Positions 24,375-34,447 of a stretch of DNA of 64,000 bases are shown in pieces (position 1 is the stretch's first letter; every line of letters starts with the position of its first letter). The notes beneath the pieces were generated by a model that was given only the letters and a program-made list of their open reading frames with translations, was not told the DNA's origin and did not search any database. Location: NCBI GenBank assembly GCA_002748705.1, contig PDSZ01000015.1, positions 30,829 through 94,828 of the forward strand, given 5' to 3'. The position numbers and the translations under genes are program-made. The DNA is from Candidatus Fermentibacterota bacterium (GTDB lineage: Bacteria > Fermentibacterota > Fermentibacteria > Fermentibacterales > Fermentibacteraceae).

Positions 24375-24550
24375 ATATCCTCTGTTTCTCCAGCAGCAGG
24401 AGTCAGGAAAATCTCTGTAAACTGTCTGGAAAAATCACCTGCCCTTGCAATAAGCAGAATTATCACCAGAAGGAGAATAAGGTAAACTATAACCTTTCCT
24501 CCTGACTGTTTTGGCCCATGTCTTTCCCTCCAGTCGTCAGAGAGACTCAT
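24371..24550 (-). CDS. 59-aa single-helix membrane protein
   Basis: Starts MSLSDDWRERHG, then one membrane helix (VIVYLILLLVIILLIARAG) and a short tail. The ATG at 24550 overlaps the TGA of the upstream gene (TGATGA), and the stop overlaps the M19 dipeptidase start, so it is translationally coupled on both sides. The frame extends further upstream but that part is antisense-like and lacks a start site. Function unknown. Confidence 0.6.
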   Translation of the reverse strand: MSLSDDWRERHGPKQSGGKVIVYLILLLVIILLIARAGDFSRQFTEIFLTPAAGETEDI

Positions 24551-24885
24551 CAGCGAACCAGTTTCCTGAGCACGAAATTGTGAGAAATAGAAGGGAATAC
24601 AGGAACATGCAGGGTATCCCTCCACTGTACAATGAAGGAATCGCCTCTGAAGCCGGTAAAGTCAAAACTGACTTCGCTGTCTCTCTCGAACTCTGACCAC
24701 CTGGCGTTGAACTCAACCTGCTTTGCGGAAACAGTCTGTGCAGGACTGACAGAATCCATTGTCTCATTAAGCATCTTCTTCACCATAGAAGGCTTAAGTA
24801 AATAGAAATCCACCATTTTCCAGCCCCATAGAAGCAGCATACAAAAGAGAATTATCCACATTATGCAGCCGGTTTTGTTATTCAT
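24550..24885 (-). CDS. 111-aa membrane-anchored hypothetical protein
   Basis: One N-terminal membrane helix (IMWIILFCMLLLWGW) followed by a soluble domain of about 80 residues with alternating beta pattern. No family recognised. It lies between lptE and the 59-aa membrane protein, all on the minus strand. The lptE neighbourhood may hint at an envelope role, but there is no direct evidence. Confidence 0.6.
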   Translation of the reverse strand: MNNKTGCIMWIILFCMLLLWGWKMVDFYLLKPSMVKKMLNETMDSVSPAQTVSAKQVEFNARWSEFERDSEVSFDFTGFRGDSFIVQWRDTLHVPVFPSISHNFVLRKLVR

Positions 24886-24924
24886 TTCTCCCCAATCAGT
24901 TTCTTTCAGTATCTTCGCCGATAC

Positions 24925-25413
24925 TTACCAGCCTGAAAGACATCTTCGGACAATCTCCTCGGAAACATCCTCTACCAGACGGTCTCTTGCTGACTTGAAG
25001 GTTTCTGCAGAAGGATCATACAGAATCCATTCTGACACACTCTCGTCCCTGATAATGTACTCATTACCTGAATTCCTATCCATAGAGACGGTGACCCGAA
25101 TTTCAAGCCTGTACTGCTCTACCTCTTCAGAACCTGTATAAGTAGCTGCAGTACGGCTGAAATAGGATACAGAACCCTCTATGTTCGCGTCAGGATTATC
25201 ATTATTGATGTCGAGACGACCGTCTCTTACAATAGCGGAAGCTACCAGATCAGTAATTTCCTGTTCAAGACCATACTCTGTAACACTGCTTCTGAATTGC
25301 CTGATTCGCACAGTCTTCAGATTGTCCGGAAGAGAACCGGTGAAACTGTATGCGCACCCTGCTGTAACAATAAGCGCTGCAACAGCCAGCAGCCTAAATA
25401 CCTGAGTGGCCAA
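24925..25413 (-). CDS. lptE: LptE-like LPS-assembly lipoprotein
   Basis: Small outer-membrane lipoprotein that plugs the LptD barrel in LPS transport. The protein is 162 aa. The signal peptide ends VTAGCAYSF, giving lipidated Cys. The body has the family's SLPDNLKTVRI, then EQEITDLVASAIVRDGRL and a beta-alternating middle (IEGSVSYFSR, YRLEIRVTVSM), as in the DUF4136-like/LptE fold. The start is taken as TTG at 25413, with GGGGAGAAGG upstream and inside the 3' end of dut (20-nt overlap); the longer frame has no ribosome site. No lptD is in the window. Confidence 0.75.
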   Translation of the reverse strand: MATQVFRLLAVAALIVTAGCAYSFTGSLPDNLKTVRIRQFRSSVTEYGLEQEITDLVASAIVRDGRLDINNDNPDANIEGSVSYFSRTAATYTGSEEVEQYRLEIRVTVSMDRNSGNEYIIRDESVSEWILYDPSAETFKSARDRLVEDVSEEIVRRCLSGW

Positions 25414-25837
25414 AGCCGCCTTCTCCCCTTTCAGTATCATCAAGAATATCCACAGAGCAAAGCTCCACAGGCTCAACCTTTGCCAGAACAGCCTGAGCTA
25501 TTCTGTCACCTCTGAACACAGTAAAAGGCTCAGATCCGTGATTAATCAGAATAACACCTACAGGGCCTCTGTAGTCCGAATCGATGGTTCCAGGAGAGTT
25601 GAGAACTGTGATTCCCTTCTTAAGCGCAAGACCGCTTCTGGGTCTTATCTGCCACTCGTAACCTTCGGGAATGGCAACCTTGATTCCTGCCGGTATAAGA
25701 ACCCTTTCTCCGGGATTGACAGTCACCGGATCATGAACAGCTGCTCTGAGGTCCACACCTGCTGAATGCGCAGTTGCAGGTTCAGGCAGCAAAAGCCCCT
25801 GGAACTCCGGAAGAGTCTTGACCTTTACAGTAGCCAT
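25394..25837 (-). CDS. dut: dUTP diphosphatase
   Basis: Hydrolyses dUTP to dUMP and PPi, limiting uracil in DNA. The protein is 147 aa, the usual trimeric form. All five motifs are visible: AGVDLRAA, PRSGLALKKGI, GTIDSDYRGPVGVILIN, RGDRIAQAVL, and a C-terminal RGEGGFGHSG (usual R-G-x-x-G-F-G-S-T-G). The ATG at 25837 has AGAGGTG upstream; an in-frame GTG two codons earlier is part of that site. It lies after the pnp terminator and overlaps lptE. Confidence 0.95.
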   Translation of the reverse strand: MATVKVKTLPEFQGLLLPEPATAHSAGVDLRAAVHDPVTVNPGERVLIPAGIKVAIPEGYEWQIRPRSGLALKKGITVLNSPGTIDSDYRGPVGVILINHGSEPFTVFRGDRIAQAVLAKVEPVELCSVDILDDTERGEGGFGHSGI

Positions 25838-25848
25838 TATCACCTCTG

Positions 25849-25872
25849 AAAAGGGGCAGCCTGTGCCGCCCC
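25849..25872 (-). terminator. Intrinsic terminator after pnp
   Basis: On the minus strand a GC-rich hairpin (GGGGCGGC / GCTGCCCC, one mismatch, ACAG loop) is followed by TTTT, just after the pnp stop and before the dut ribosome site. The short T-run suggests partial termination. Confidence 0.5.
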
Positions 25873-25878
25873 GTCAAC

Positions 25879-27987
25879 TTACTCTGCAGTTCCGTTCTGA
25901 TCAATATCCTTCATTATAAGGTCTATCTTTCCGTCATCGCGGATTTTGTTCACCTTTACCATAACCTTCTGCCCCCTCTTGAGAACAGAAGATACATCAC
26001 TGATCCGTTCATTACTGATGTTACTGATATGTACCAGTCCATCGGTTCCCGGCATTATTTCAACAAATGCTCCGAAGGTCTGAATACTCACAACTGTACC
26101 CTCGTAGATCTTACCTATCTTGGGAACACCTACAAACTGGTCTATAAGGTGAAGAGCCTTATCTGCCTTTTCTCCGTCGTTGGTCAGAATAGTAACGGTA
26201 CCATCGTCATCAATATTGATCTCAGCCCCTGATTCTTCAGTGACATACCTGATGTTTTTGCCGCCGGGACCTATGAGCTTACCTATCTTGTCCTTCTCAA
26301 TCTGCATGGTGATAATTCTGGGAGCATACTGACTCAGCTCCTCTCTGGGCTTATCGATACAGGCATTCATCTTCTCTATGATGTGAAGCCTGTTTTCTCT
26401 CGCCTGCCGAAATGCCCCTGCAAGAAGCTCCTGAGAAACACCTTCAACCTTAAGGTCCATCTGAATGGCATTTACTCCTTTGACTGTTCCTGCAATCTTG
26501 AGATCCATGTCACCCAGGTGATCCTCCACGCCTGCTATATCAGAGAGAACGATTGAACGCTCTCCATCGGTAATAAGCCCCAGAGCAATTCCTGCCACAT
26601 GGCTTTTTACTGGAACACCTGCGTCCATCAGGCAGAGTGATGCTCCGCAGATGGTTGCCTGAGAGGAAGAACCGTTGGACTCAAGAATGTCCGATACCAC
26701 TCTGACTGTGTAAGGGAACTCTTCAGGTATAATCTCTTTTACAGCAGTCTCTGCCAGATGACCGTGGCCTATTTCGCGCCTTCCAGGGCCTCTTACAGGC
26801 CTTACTTCACCAACACTGAAACTGGGGAAGTTGTAGTGAAGCATGAAGTTCTTCTTGTATTCCCCCATAAGGTCGTCTATACGCTGCTCATCCCTGTCAC
26901 CGCCGAGGGTCGAAGCGCAGAGAGACTGTGTTTCTCCCCTTGTGAAAAGTGCAGAACCGTGGGTTCTGGGCAGAACACCAACTTCGCACTCAATGTTTCT
27001 GACCTCTGTTCTCGCCCTGCCGTCATACCTGACACCGTCAGTGAGGAGCCTTGAACGGACATATTCCTTCTCGGCTCTGTAAATGGCTGCGCTGGTGTGT
27101 GCGGCATACTCAGAGTGTTCCTCAGTTCCTTCTTCCAGGCCGAACTTTTCAGCTACTGCAGCTTCTGCTCTTTCCTTTGAGGCATTTACAGCAGCAGCCA
27201 TGTTCTCCTTGTTGCCCTTACCATAAACCTTTGACATCTCTTCAGAAAGAATCTCATAAACAATCTCATAGAGACCTTCAGGAAGAACCGGTGCCTGGAA
27301 TTCCTTCTTCTCTCTGCCTACTATCTGCTGAAGCTTGATCTGAAGGTCGTTTATCTTTGCAGCCTCTTCAGCAGCCATGGCTATTGCATCTGCAATTACT
27401 TCCTCAGAAAGCTCGCTGCAGTGCCCTTCAAGCATTACCACATCCTTGCCCTGAACTGCCACAACAAGCTCCAGATCGCTCTCTTCCATCTGGGCAACAG
27501 TAGGGTTGAGAATTATTTCGCCATTGACTCTTCCTGCTCTGATGGCACTTACAGGTCCATCCCATGGAATGTCGGAAATCATAAGAGCAGCAGAACCTCC
27601 CACCATTCCGAGAAGGTTAGGGTCATTCTCACCATCTGAACTGAGTACAAGACAATAGACCTGTGTCTCATCCTTGAAACCTTCAGGGAAAAGGGGTCTG
27701 AGAGGTCTGTCTATGAGGCGGGCTGTGAGAATTTCCTTCTCGCTGGGACGCCCTTCTCTTTTGAAAAAGCCGCCTGGAATCTTGCCGGCGGCGTAAGTTC
27801 TTTCGCGATACTCAATGGTAAGGGGGAAAAATCCCATGTCTCTGGACGCAGGTTCACTGCATGCAGCAACAAGCACAGCTGATCCCCCGTACTGCACATA
27901 AACAGCTCCGTGGGCCTGCCTGGCCATTCTGCCTGTCTCAATTGTCAGTTTTCTTCCGGCTATTATCTCTTCAACGATTGTTTTCAT
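25879..27987 (-). CDS. pnp: Polynucleotide phosphorylase
   Basis: 3'-5' phosphorolytic exoribonuclease of the RNA degradosome. The protein is 702 aa. The first RNase PH domain includes [11 protein letters not shown] and [20 protein letters not shown]. The second includes [29 protein letters not shown] and [10 protein letters not shown], with the catalytic region [16 protein letters not shown]. Then come KH ([12 protein letters not shown]) and S1 ([17 protein letters not shown]) domains. The ATG at 27987 (MKTIVEE) has GAAGGAAAG upstream; an ATG four codons earlier at 27999 is the alternative. It follows rpsO, the classic rpsO-pnp pair, after 71 nt. Confidence 0.96.
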   Translation of the reverse strand: MKTIVEEIIAGRKLTIETGRMARQAHGAVYVQYGGSAVLVAACSEPASRDMGFFPLTIEYRERTYAAGKIPGGFFKREGRPSEKEILTARLIDRPLRPLFPEGFKDETQVYCLVLSSDGENDPNLLGMVGGSAALMISDIPWDGPVSAIRAGRVNGEIILNPTVAQMEESDLELVVAVQGKDVVMLEGHCSELSEEVIADAIAMAAEEAAKINDLQIKLQQIVGREKKEFQAPVLPEGLYEIVYEILSEEMSKVYGKGNKENMAAAVNASKERAEAAVAEKFGLEEGTEEHSEYAAHTSAAIYRAEKEYVRSRLLTDGVRYDGRARTEVRNIECEVGVLPRTHGSALFTRGETQSLCASTLGGDRDEQRIDDLMGEYKKNFMLHYNFPSFSVGEVRPVRGPGRREIGHGHLAETAVKEIIPEEFPYTVRVVSDILESNGSSSQATICGASLCLMDAGVPVKSHVAGIALGLITDGERSIVLSDIAGVEDHLGDMDLKIAGTVKGVNAIQMDLKVEGVSQELLAGAFRQARENRLHIIEKMNACIDKPREELSQYAPRIITMQIEKDKIGKLIGPGGKNIRYVTEESGAEINIDDDGTVTILTNDGEKADKALHLIDQFVGVPKIGKIYEGTVVSIQTFGAFVEIMPGTDGLVHISNISNERISDVSSVLKRGQKVMVKVNKIRDDGKIDLIMKDIDQNGTAE

Positions 27988-28058
27988 ACTTTCCTTCATC
28001 ACTTAATCAGTTCCGAACCGTCATTCGGAACCGGGATGGAGCTGTTTACAGAGGCTAC

Positions 28059-28328
28059 TTACCTTCTGAGTCCCAGTTCCTTAACGATAGTTCTGTATCT
28101 CTCAACATCCCTTGCCTCAAGGTAATTGAGAAGCCTGCGCCTCTGGCCTACAAGTTTGAGAAGACCCCTTCTGAAGTTATTGTCCTTGGGGTTAGCCTTG
28201 GCGTGTTCTGTGAGCTGCTTGATACGCTCGGTGTGAATAGCAATCTGAACCTCGGTCTTGCCGGTGTTTTCTTCGCTGCCGCCAAACTGAATTGCCAGCT
28301 CTTTCTTTCTTTCGCTGCTTACTGCCAT
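28059..28328 (-). CDS. rpsO: 30S ribosomal protein S15
   Basis: Binds 16S rRNA helices 20-22 and helps form the central domain. It is 89 aa, the normal size. Conserved regions are [20 protein letters not shown], then [20 protein letters not shown] and [17 protein letters not shown] with LGLRR at the end. The start overlaps the ribF stop by 10 nt. It is upstream of pnp, as in most bacteria, where S15 represses its own mRNA; that regulation is not visible here. Confidence 0.97.
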   Translation of the reverse strand: MAVSSERKKELAIQFGGSEENTGKTEVQIAIHTERIKQLTEHAKANPKDNNFRRGLLKLVGQRRRLLNYLEARDVERYRTIVKELGLRR

Positions 28329-29164
28329 TCTTTCAGTACCTCCATCGAGATTTCAAGATCTTCGCTGATCTTCTTTTTCAGTTTTTCCTTTGACCGAAAC
28401 GAGTCCGGTTTTCGAACGAAGGACACGAACTCCACAGAAGCAGATGCTCCGTAGATATCCCCTTCAAGACCAGGTACATGCACCTCTACCAGACACCTTT
28501 CAGGGCTGGTAAATGCCACTGCTTTCATACGCCTGCAACCGATACCGGCGAAGGCTGCATAGCTTCCTGAAGGAAGAATGAGCTTTGAGGAGGGCACCCT
28601 GATATTCAGAGTGGGAAACCCCAGCTTTCTGCCCAGACCCCGCCCTCTGGAAACAACACCGGTTGCTCCATAGACCCGGCCCAGAAGTCCGGAAGCCTTT
28701 TTCAGTTCCCTCTGAAGAAGAAGCTCCCTTATCCTGCCGCTCTTTACCGTTTCGGAACCTGCGGAAAACCTTCCGGCAATCCTTAATTCAAGCCCTCTTG
28801 ATCTCAGAAGTTCCCTGAGATCCTCAGGAGTGCCTGAAGCGCCTTTTCCGAAGCGGAAGTCGTACCCTACTACAAAACCGTCGAACAGACCAATATCAGC
28901 AAGTAAACCGGAGAAAGCCTCCGACGACATCGCCTCTGTGGTTCTATCAAACGGCAGGGTGATTATACTTGTTATTCCATTGGCTCGCAACAGCTCATGG
29001 CGTTCCTGAACTGTGGTAAGCCTCTTTCTCCATGTTTTTCCTGTAAAATACTGTTTGGGAACAGGCTCAAAGAGAATGACACCGGGACTGCTGCCTGCTG
29101 ATTTGATTACACTTCTGTGCCCCAGGTGAAGTCCGTCAAAGGCTCCAATTGCTGCAAATCTCAT
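28319..29164 (-). CDS. ribF: Bifunctional riboflavin kinase / FAD synthetase
   Basis: Makes FMN and then FAD from riboflavin. The protein is 281 aa, slightly short. The N-terminal adenylyltransferase has [15 protein letters not shown] and [14 protein letters not shown]. The C-terminal kinase domain has [15 protein letters not shown] and the E-V-H-V-P-G segment. It sits between truB and rpsO with overlaps of 4 and 10 nt. It supplies flavin cofactors relevant to CoaC and ApbE in this window. Confidence 0.93.
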   Translation of the reverse strand: MRFAAIGAFDGLHLGHRSVIKSAGSSPGVILFEPVPKQYFTGKTWRKRLTTVQERHELLRANGITSIITLPFDRTTEAMSSEAFSGLLADIGLFDGFVVGYDFRFGKGASGTPEDLRELLRSRGLELRIAGRFSAGSETVKSGRIRELLLQRELKKASGLLGRVYGATGVVSRGRGLGRKLGFPTLNIRVPSSKLILPSGSYAAFAGIGCRRMKAVAFTSPERCLVEVHVPGLEGDIYGASASVEFVSFVRKPDSFRSKEKLKKKISEDLEISMEVLKEWQ

Positions 29165-30003
29165 GTTGCAAAAACCACAACCGGCCTTATCTCCGAGCCC
29201 AGTCCCTTTCCGATTGCTGCTACTTCTCCGCTCTTGTTCAGAAGAACTGAAATACCTTCAATCTCTGCCTCTATGCTCATGCCGTGGGAAACTCTCTTAA
29301 CATCATCATTAGAGAGAACCAGGGCAGGGTAGCTTTTCAGAGCCTCACCCATTGAAAGAAGTGAATCTGAACTGTCAGGATTGCAGGAGGCCTGCTTCAC
29401 AGAGAAAGAACCTGAACAGGTTCTTCTTATGCTGTCTGCCACAGCAGGAATACCTATGGCCTTACCTATATCCCTTGCAAGCGCTCTTATGTAGGTGCCC
29501 GAGGAAACAGTTGCCTCAAGGCTTATTCTGCCGTTATTCATCTTGCCGCATTTCCACCGGGAAACAGTAACTTCCCTGAACGGCATATCAGGTTTTCTAC
29601 CCTCTCTGGCAAGCCTGTATCCCCTTTTACCGTTCACCCTGACAGCACTGAACAGAGGAACCTGCTGGCTGAAAGTTCCTGTGAAGTCCCGAAGCGCTTT
29701 TCTTACTGAGTCTGAAGTAACAGACGATGAGTCCACCTTTTCGAGTACTTCGCCGCTCATGTCCAGAGTATCTGTCATAATACCTGTGACAAGCTGAAAG
29801 GAATACCTTTTTGTCTCTCCGGCAATATAGGAGGCCAGTCTGGTGGCTTTGCCCAGAAGAACAACCAGAAGCCCTGAGGCATCTGGATCAAGTGTTCCAC
29901 AGTGGCCGTATTTCGTGAATCCGAATGATTTTGCCACCTGGGCTGCAGCTTTGCGTGAGGTTATTCCAGACTGCTTGTCAAGCAGATAGACAGCACCGGT
30001 CAA
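29161..30003 (-). CDS. truB: tRNA pseudouridine(55) synthase
   Basis: Converts U55 of the tRNA T-loop to pseudouridine. The protein is 280 aa. The catalytic Asp is in GHCGTLDPDASGLLVVLLG near residue 40, preceded by LLDKQSGITS. Further motifs are ATRLASYIAGETKRY and the SSGTYIRALARDIG block. A C-terminal PUA-like part follows. Start overlaps rbfA stop by 4 nt, and its stop overlaps ribF by 4 nt. Confidence 0.95.
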   Translation of the reverse strand: MTGAVYLLDKQSGITSRKAAAQVAKSFGFTKYGHCGTLDPDASGLLVVLLGKATRLASYIAGETKRYSFQLVTGIMTDTLDMSGEVLEKVDSSSVTSDSVRKALRDFTGTFSQQVPLFSAVRVNGKRGYRLAREGRKPDMPFREVTVSRWKCGKMNNGRISLEATVSSGTYIRALARDIGKAIGIPAVADSIRRTCSGSFSVKQASCNPDSSDSLLSMGEALKSYPALVLSNDDVKRVSHGMSIEAEIEGISVLLNKSGEVAAIGKGLGSEIRPVVVFAT

Positions 30004-30353
30004 TTCCGGCCGTCCTCCAATGACCGGAGAAGGGAAAGAACCTGCTCTCCCTCCTTAACCGAATCGTCCCAGATGAATCTCAGCTCAGGAACGGTTCTGA
30101 TTTCCATCCTGCGGGATAGGAGATGACGAATGTATCCTGCTGCCTTCTTAAGCGGTTTAACCCTTTCAGAAACGGACAGATCTGACTCTGAATAGGATGA
30201 GACGAAAATCTTTGCAAAGGAACCGTCTGACGCAAGCTCCACCCTGTTGACTGAAATGCAGGAAAGCCTGGGATCGGATATCTCCCGGCTGAGAATGTCA
30301 GCCAGGAGCATCCTTATTCTTCCGGAGAGCTGTTCGACTTTTCTTGAATTCAC
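30000..30353 (-). CDS. rbfA: Ribosome-binding factor A
   Basis: Assists late 30S maturation near the 16S 5' end. The protein is 117 aa with a KH-like fold. Visible family blocks are LADILSREISDPRLSCISV near residue 20, LKKAAGYIRHLLSRRMEIR and the C-terminal PELRFIWDDSV. Its start overlaps infB by 4 nt and its stop overlaps truB. Confidence 0.94.
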   Translation of the reverse strand: MNSRKVEQLSGRIRMLLADILSREISDPRLSCISVNRVELASDGSFAKIFVSSYSESDLSVSERVKPLKKAAGYIRHLLSRRMEIRTVPELRFIWDDSVKEGEQVLSLLRSLEDGRN

Positions 30354-32494
30354 TCCAGTTCTCTCGCAATCTTGACAATCTGGAAGCTCTCAATAGTGTC
30401 GCCGACCTTGATGTCGTTGTATTTTTCAAGACCTATACCGCACTCAAAACCTGCAACCATTTCCCTGCGGTCCTCCTTGAAGTGTTTCAGAGAGGAGATC
30501 TCCCCCTCCCAGAGGACTACACCGTTTCTTACAAGTCTGGCTCTGGCATTTCTCTTGATCTTGCCTGCTACAATATAGGAACCGGCAATAACACCGATTT
30601 TAGGCACCTTGAAGGTATCCCTGACCTCAGCAGACCCCAGGAACTCTTCCTTTTCCTCAGGCTTGAGCAGCCCTCCGAGAGCCTTCTTGACTGTGTTCTC
30701 AAGGTCGTAGATAACATTGAATGTGCTTATCTCAACACCTTCTTCAGCAGCCTTTTCTCTGGCCCTCTGATCGGGCCTTACCTTGAATCCCAGAATAACC
30801 GCATTGGATGCCGACGCAAGGTCTACATCACTTTCAGTTATTCCTCCGGCACCACTGAGTATCACACTGACACCGACCTCTTCGTTCTGAAGTTTTGACA
30901 GGGTATCAACAATGGCCTCAGCTGAACCGGAAACATCGGATTTAACGATGATGTTGAGAACCCTCTCACCTTCTTCCGAACTTGCCCAGAAGTCTTCAAG
31001 GGATACTTTGCGCCTGGCGTGCAGGACTCTTTCCCGTTCCACTATCTGTCGCCTGAGAGCAACCTTCTTAGCTTCTGATTCATTCTCTACGCTGACAAAG
31101 GAATCACCTGCTCCCGGCACTCCAGGAGAGCCAAGAAGCTGAACAGGATATCCAGGGGGAACCTCTGAAACCTCTTCATCGTTCTCATCGAAAAGGGCTC
31201 TTGCTCTTCCTGCAAACTGTCCTGCAACAAAGAAGTCCCCTTCTCTCAGGGTTCCGTCCTGAACCAGAATATTCACAATAGAGCCTCTGCGGGGATCTAC
31301 CCTGCCTTCGAGGACAGTTCCCTTTGCAAGCCTGTCAGGCACCGCTGTGAGTTCCATAAGTTCTGCCTGAAGAAGTATTTTTTCCAGAAGGTCATCTATA
31401 CCCTCTCCGGTCATTGCCGACACCTGAGCGCACTGGACATTACCGCTCCACTCTTCAACTAGAACATTGTTTGCGGAAAGGTCCTGCTTGATGAAGTCCG
31501 GATTGGCTGTCGGTAGGTCCATCTTGGTTATGGCTACAATTATGGGAATACCTGCTGCCCTTGCATGCTCAATGGACTCTTTGGTCTGGGGCATCACCCT
31601 GCTGTCTGCAGCAACCACCAGAACAACAATGTCTGTAACCATTGCTCCTCTGGCCCTCATTGCTGTGAATGCAGCATGACCCGGGGTATCAATAAAGGTA
31701 ATCTGCCTGTCATCATCAACTGTGGCCACATAAGCGCCTATGTGCTGGGTGATGCCGCCTGACTCTGTGGAAATCACATTTGATGAACGAATACGGTCAA
31801 GAAGAGCTGTCTTTCCATGGTCAACATGACCCATGATTGTAACCACAGGAGGTCTCTCTTCAGCTTCACTGTCACCGGTGGCTACTCTGGCCTCTTCCAG
31901 AGCCTCTGCTCCGAACTCTGCCACTTCCCTGACTTTGAAATCGTATTCTTCTGCAACAAGAGCAATTGTATCTGAATCAAGTCTCTGGTTGGCAGTTGCC
32001 ATTACTCCAAGACCCATACAGGTTGCAATAACGCTGTTCACAGGAATGCCTATCTGGGCAGAAAGCTCCGCAGGACTGGTGAACTCGGCAATGTTCACTA
32101 CTTTGTCTTCCCCTGGCTGAACTGCTTTCTGTTCGTGCCTCTCCTGCTTCTCACGGCGATACCTGGTTTTTCTGGACTTGCGGCTTTTAGATTTCCCTGC
32201 ATCCATTTTTGCCAGGGTTTTCTTTACATTCTTTACAGTTTCAGCAGAGACAACGGTCTTTTTCTTCCGCCTTCTGCGCTTTCTCTTTCTGGTTGCCCTT
32301 GTCTTGGCTTCGTTCTTCTGTTTTTCAAACTGATTGATTACCCTGGAGGTATCAGCAGGAGCAAGTGTGCTCATGTGGCTCTTGGCTGGTATCTCAAGCT
32401 CGGCAAGTACCTTCAGAAGAGCTTCACTGGAAATATTCAGCTCTCTGGCCAGCTCGTATACCCGCTGTTTTCTCACTGTTTTCTTCTCAGTCAA
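30350..32494 (-). CDS. infB: Translation initiation factor IF-2
   Basis: GTPase that places initiator tRNA on the 30S subunit. The protein is 714 aa. An IF2_N domain ([20 protein letters not shown]) is followed by a highly basic Lys/Arg linker (about 65-125), a second IF2_N-like part, then the G domain with [17 protein letters not shown] and TKMDL. Domains II to IV follow, with the C-terminal fMet-tRNA-binding region containing [12 protein letters not shown] at the end. The gene lies 21 nt downstream of nusA. IF-2 start selection is of interest because several genes here seem to use TTG or CTG. Confidence 0.96.
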   Translation of the reverse strand: MTEKKTVRKQRVYELARELNISSEALLKVLAELEIPAKSHMSTLAPADTSRVINQFEKQKNEAKTRATRKRKRRRRKKKTVVSAETVKNVKKTLAKMDAGKSKSRKSRKTRYRREKQERHEQKAVQPGEDKVVNIAEFTSPAELSAQIGIPVNSVIATCMGLGVMATANQRLDSDTIALVAEEYDFKVREVAEFGAEALEEARVATGDSEAEERPPVVTIMGHVDHGKTALLDRIRSSNVISTESGGITQHIGAYVATVDDDRQITFIDTPGHAAFTAMRARGAMVTDIVVLVVAADSRVMPQTKESIEHARAAGIPIIVAITKMDLPTANPDFIKQDLSANNVLVEEWSGNVQCAQVSAMTGEGIDDLLEKILLQAELMELTAVPDRLAKGTVLEGRVDPRRGSIVNILVQDGTLREGDFFVAGQFAGRARALFDENDEEVSEVPPGYPVQLLGSPGVPGAGDSFVSVENESEAKKVALRRQIVERERVLHARRKVSLEDFWASSEEGERVLNIIVKSDVSGSAEAIVDTLSKLQNEEVGVSVILSGAGGITESDVDLASASNAVILGFKVRPDQRAREKAAEEGVEISTFNVIYDLENTVKKALGGLLKPEEKEEFLGSAEVRDTFKVPKIGVIAGSYIVAGKIKRNARARLVRNGVVLWEGEISSLKHFKEDRREMVAGFECGIGLEKYNDIKVGDTIESFQIVKIARELE

Positions 32495-32515
32495 CTGAAA
32501 TCACCTCTTCCCGTG

Positions 32516-33895
32516 CTATTCCTCAACGCTACTGTTCTGTTCCGCTTCTTCTTCGGATTTCAGTGAATTTTTTTCCTCCAGTTTTCTGGCTTCTTCTATC
32601 TGGTGCACCCGCTTCTCAACCAGTTCCTCGGCTTCACTGCGAATCTGAGTTGCCTTAACCGGCCCAACACCCTGAACATCAAGAAGTTCTTCATCAGTGG
32701 AATCAATTATCATCTGTGCTGAGTCGTAACCGGCTCTGATAAGCCTCTCAGCCAGTTTCTCGTTAACTCCTGGAAGCTCGCTGACATCCACTCTCAGCAT
32801 GTTCTTCCAGCGGTTTTCTTCTTCCCACTGGCTCTGTGTCTTAAGATCAATCCTGCGCTCCACCAGGTTTCCCGCCAGCCGTACATTATGGCCGTTTCTG
32901 CCGATGGCGAGGGAGAGGTGGTCGTCAGGAACCACTGCGATAAAAACCTCTTCCATCTCACCGGTTTCTCTGTTGAAACTGTTTGCTTTTTCCATATGAA
33001 GCACTGTGGCAGGAGAAAGGGCCTGAGAAGCAAGCACAAGCCTGTCCCTTGTCCAGGGAAGAATGTCGATTCGTTCACCGTTAAGCTCTCTCATCACAGC
33101 CTGAACCCTGCTGCCTTTCATTCCAACGAAAGCCCCTACTGCGTCAATTCGCATATCGGTACTTGTTACAGCAATCTTTGACCTTACTCCTGCTTCCCTG
33201 GCTATAGTCTTAATCTGAACAACGCCTTCTTCTATCTCAGGAGCCTCTCTCTCAAAAAGCCTTTTAACCAGATCAGGAGCAGCTCTGGAAAGGACAAGCT
33301 GGGGATCAAGGCTTTCCGGTTTCTCCACCTTTATCAGAACAGGAGTTATGGAATCACCCTGATCGTATCTCTCACCTCTGGCCCTCTCTTCCGCTGGAAC
33401 CACCGCTTCAATTTTACCTGCAACCTGAACCAGAATGCGATTCCTGTATACCTGCTGAACCCTGCATCTGGGAATGATTTGCCCGATACGGTCACTGAAA
33501 TCTTTCCAAACCTGATTTCTCTCTGCTGACTTAACAAGAAGCAAAAACTCACTTCTGAATTCGTTCACAGCAGCACGGCCATAATCAACAATGTTTACCG
33601 GAACAGCAATTGAATCCCCCAACCGGCAGTCAGGATCAATCTTCTTTGCAGCCCTCAGAGAAACTTCCTTGTGGAGACGATCAGGATCGGTTTTCTCAAC
33701 AACTGTCTTGATAGCTTCCATTCGAATATCACCTTTTCCCTGTTCCCAGGTAACCTTGATATCCTGCTCTTCCCCGTACTCTTTCAGCGAAGCCTTGATC
33801 AGGCCGGCATGAAGACTTTTAAGAAGAATCTCCCTGTTGACCTTCTTCTCAGTAACAAGATCACTAAGGGCCTCTATCCTTTCATAATCAGACAA
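32516..33895 (-). CDS. nusA: Transcription termination/antitermination factor NusA
   Basis: RNA polymerase-associated factor in pausing, termination and antitermination. The protein is 459 aa. The N-terminal domain is followed by S1 (about 140-205), and two KH domains include VGAFVGMKGSRVQAVMREL and LAIGRNGHNVRLAGNLV. A C-terminal helix-hairpin-helix (LLDVQGVGPVKATQIRSEAE) and an acidic tail follow. The start is TTG at 33895 because a perfect GGAGG lies 8 nt upstream and the protein then begins M-S-D-Y-E-R. The longer open frame has no support. It is 13 nt after rimP. Confidence 0.95.
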   Translation of the reverse strand: MSDYERIEALSDLVTEKKVNREILLKSLHAGLIKASLKEYGEEQDIKVTWEQGKGDIRMEAIKTVVEKTDPDRLHKEVSLRAAKKIDPDCRLGDSIAVPVNIVDYGRAAVNEFRSEFLLLVKSAERNQVWKDFSDRIGQIIPRCRVQQVYRNRILVQVAGKIEAVVPAEERARGERYDQGDSITPVLIKVEKPESLDPQLVLSRAAPDLVKRLFEREAPEIEEGVVQIKTIAREAGVRSKIAVTSTDMRIDAVGAFVGMKGSRVQAVMRELNGERIDILPWTRDRLVLASQALSPATVLHMEKANSFNRETGEMEEVFIAVVPDDHLSLAIGRNGHNVRLAGNLVERRIDLKTQSQWEEENRWKNMLRVDVSELPGVNEKLAERLIRAGYDSAQMIIDSTDEELLDVQGVGPVKATQIRSEAEELVEKRVHQIEEARKLEEKNSLKSEEEAEQNSSVEE

Positions 33896-33908
33896 TTTAT
33901 TCCTCCTG

Positions 33909-34328
33909 TCACAAGACTTCCCTGGCGGAGAGAATACAGCTCTGATCAACAGTTCCGCCATCATCCATTGTTAGTATACCGTTGTTATAACCGGTAAGAA
34001 CTGCAGTAAGCTTACCCTCTTTGGTCTCAATCTCAATCCTGCGGCCTGTGCATCTTATCCAGTCAATCTCTGAGGTAAGCGGTCTGCCTATTCCCGGTGA
34101 ACTTACCTCAAGGGTGTAAGAGCCGTCTATAAGACCCAGAGTTTCTATAACATTGCCTGCAGCCCTTGAAACCTCTGCGCATTCATCCAGTCCCACTCTG
34201 CCTGGTTTATCCACCAGAATTCTGAGAACCTTCCGTCTGCCTGCCTGAAAAAGGTTTATGTCAACCAGAAGCAGACCCTTCTCTTCTACAACTTTCTCAA
34301 CATGCTGTAACACTTCATCACAGGACAA
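33909..34328 (-). CDS. rimP: Ribosome maturation factor RimP
   Basis: Needed for 30S subunit assembly. The protein is 139 aa, normal length. It shows LLLVDINLFQAGRRKVLRIL, DKPGRVGLDECAEVSR and the family signature YTLEVSSPGIGRPL. The start is TTG at 34328 with GGAGG seven bases upstream; the frame runs further upstream through a terminator hairpin, which cannot be coding. It is first in the nusA-infB operon. Confidence 0.92.
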   Translation of the reverse strand: MSCDEVLQHVEKVVEEKGLLLVDINLFQAGRRKVLRILVDKPGRVGLDECAEVSRAAGNVIETLGLIDGSYTLEVSSPGIGRPLTSEIDWIRCTGRRIEIETKEGKLTAVLTGYNNGILTMDDGGTVDQSCILSAREVL

Positions 34329-34365
34329 TGAAAACCTCCAGGCACGGAAAGACCCGCCGTTTATA

Positions 34366-34391
34366 GTAAAAAATGGGCGCAACGCGCCCAT
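34366..34391 (-). terminator. Strong intrinsic terminator before rimP
   Basis: On the minus strand, ATGGGCGC-GTT-GCGCCCAT forms an 8-bp perfect stem with a 3-nt loop (34391-34373), followed by TTTTTT within the same run. It ends transcription of the polysaccharide cluster. Only about 38 bp separate it from the rimP start. A TATAAA just after the T-run could be the operon's -10 element, but no good -35 is placed. Confidence 0.8.
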
Positions 34392-34447
34392 GCTCTTCAG
34401 CACAAGTGGAGATAATCTACAACATGCTAACTGATTTATCAAGTAGC

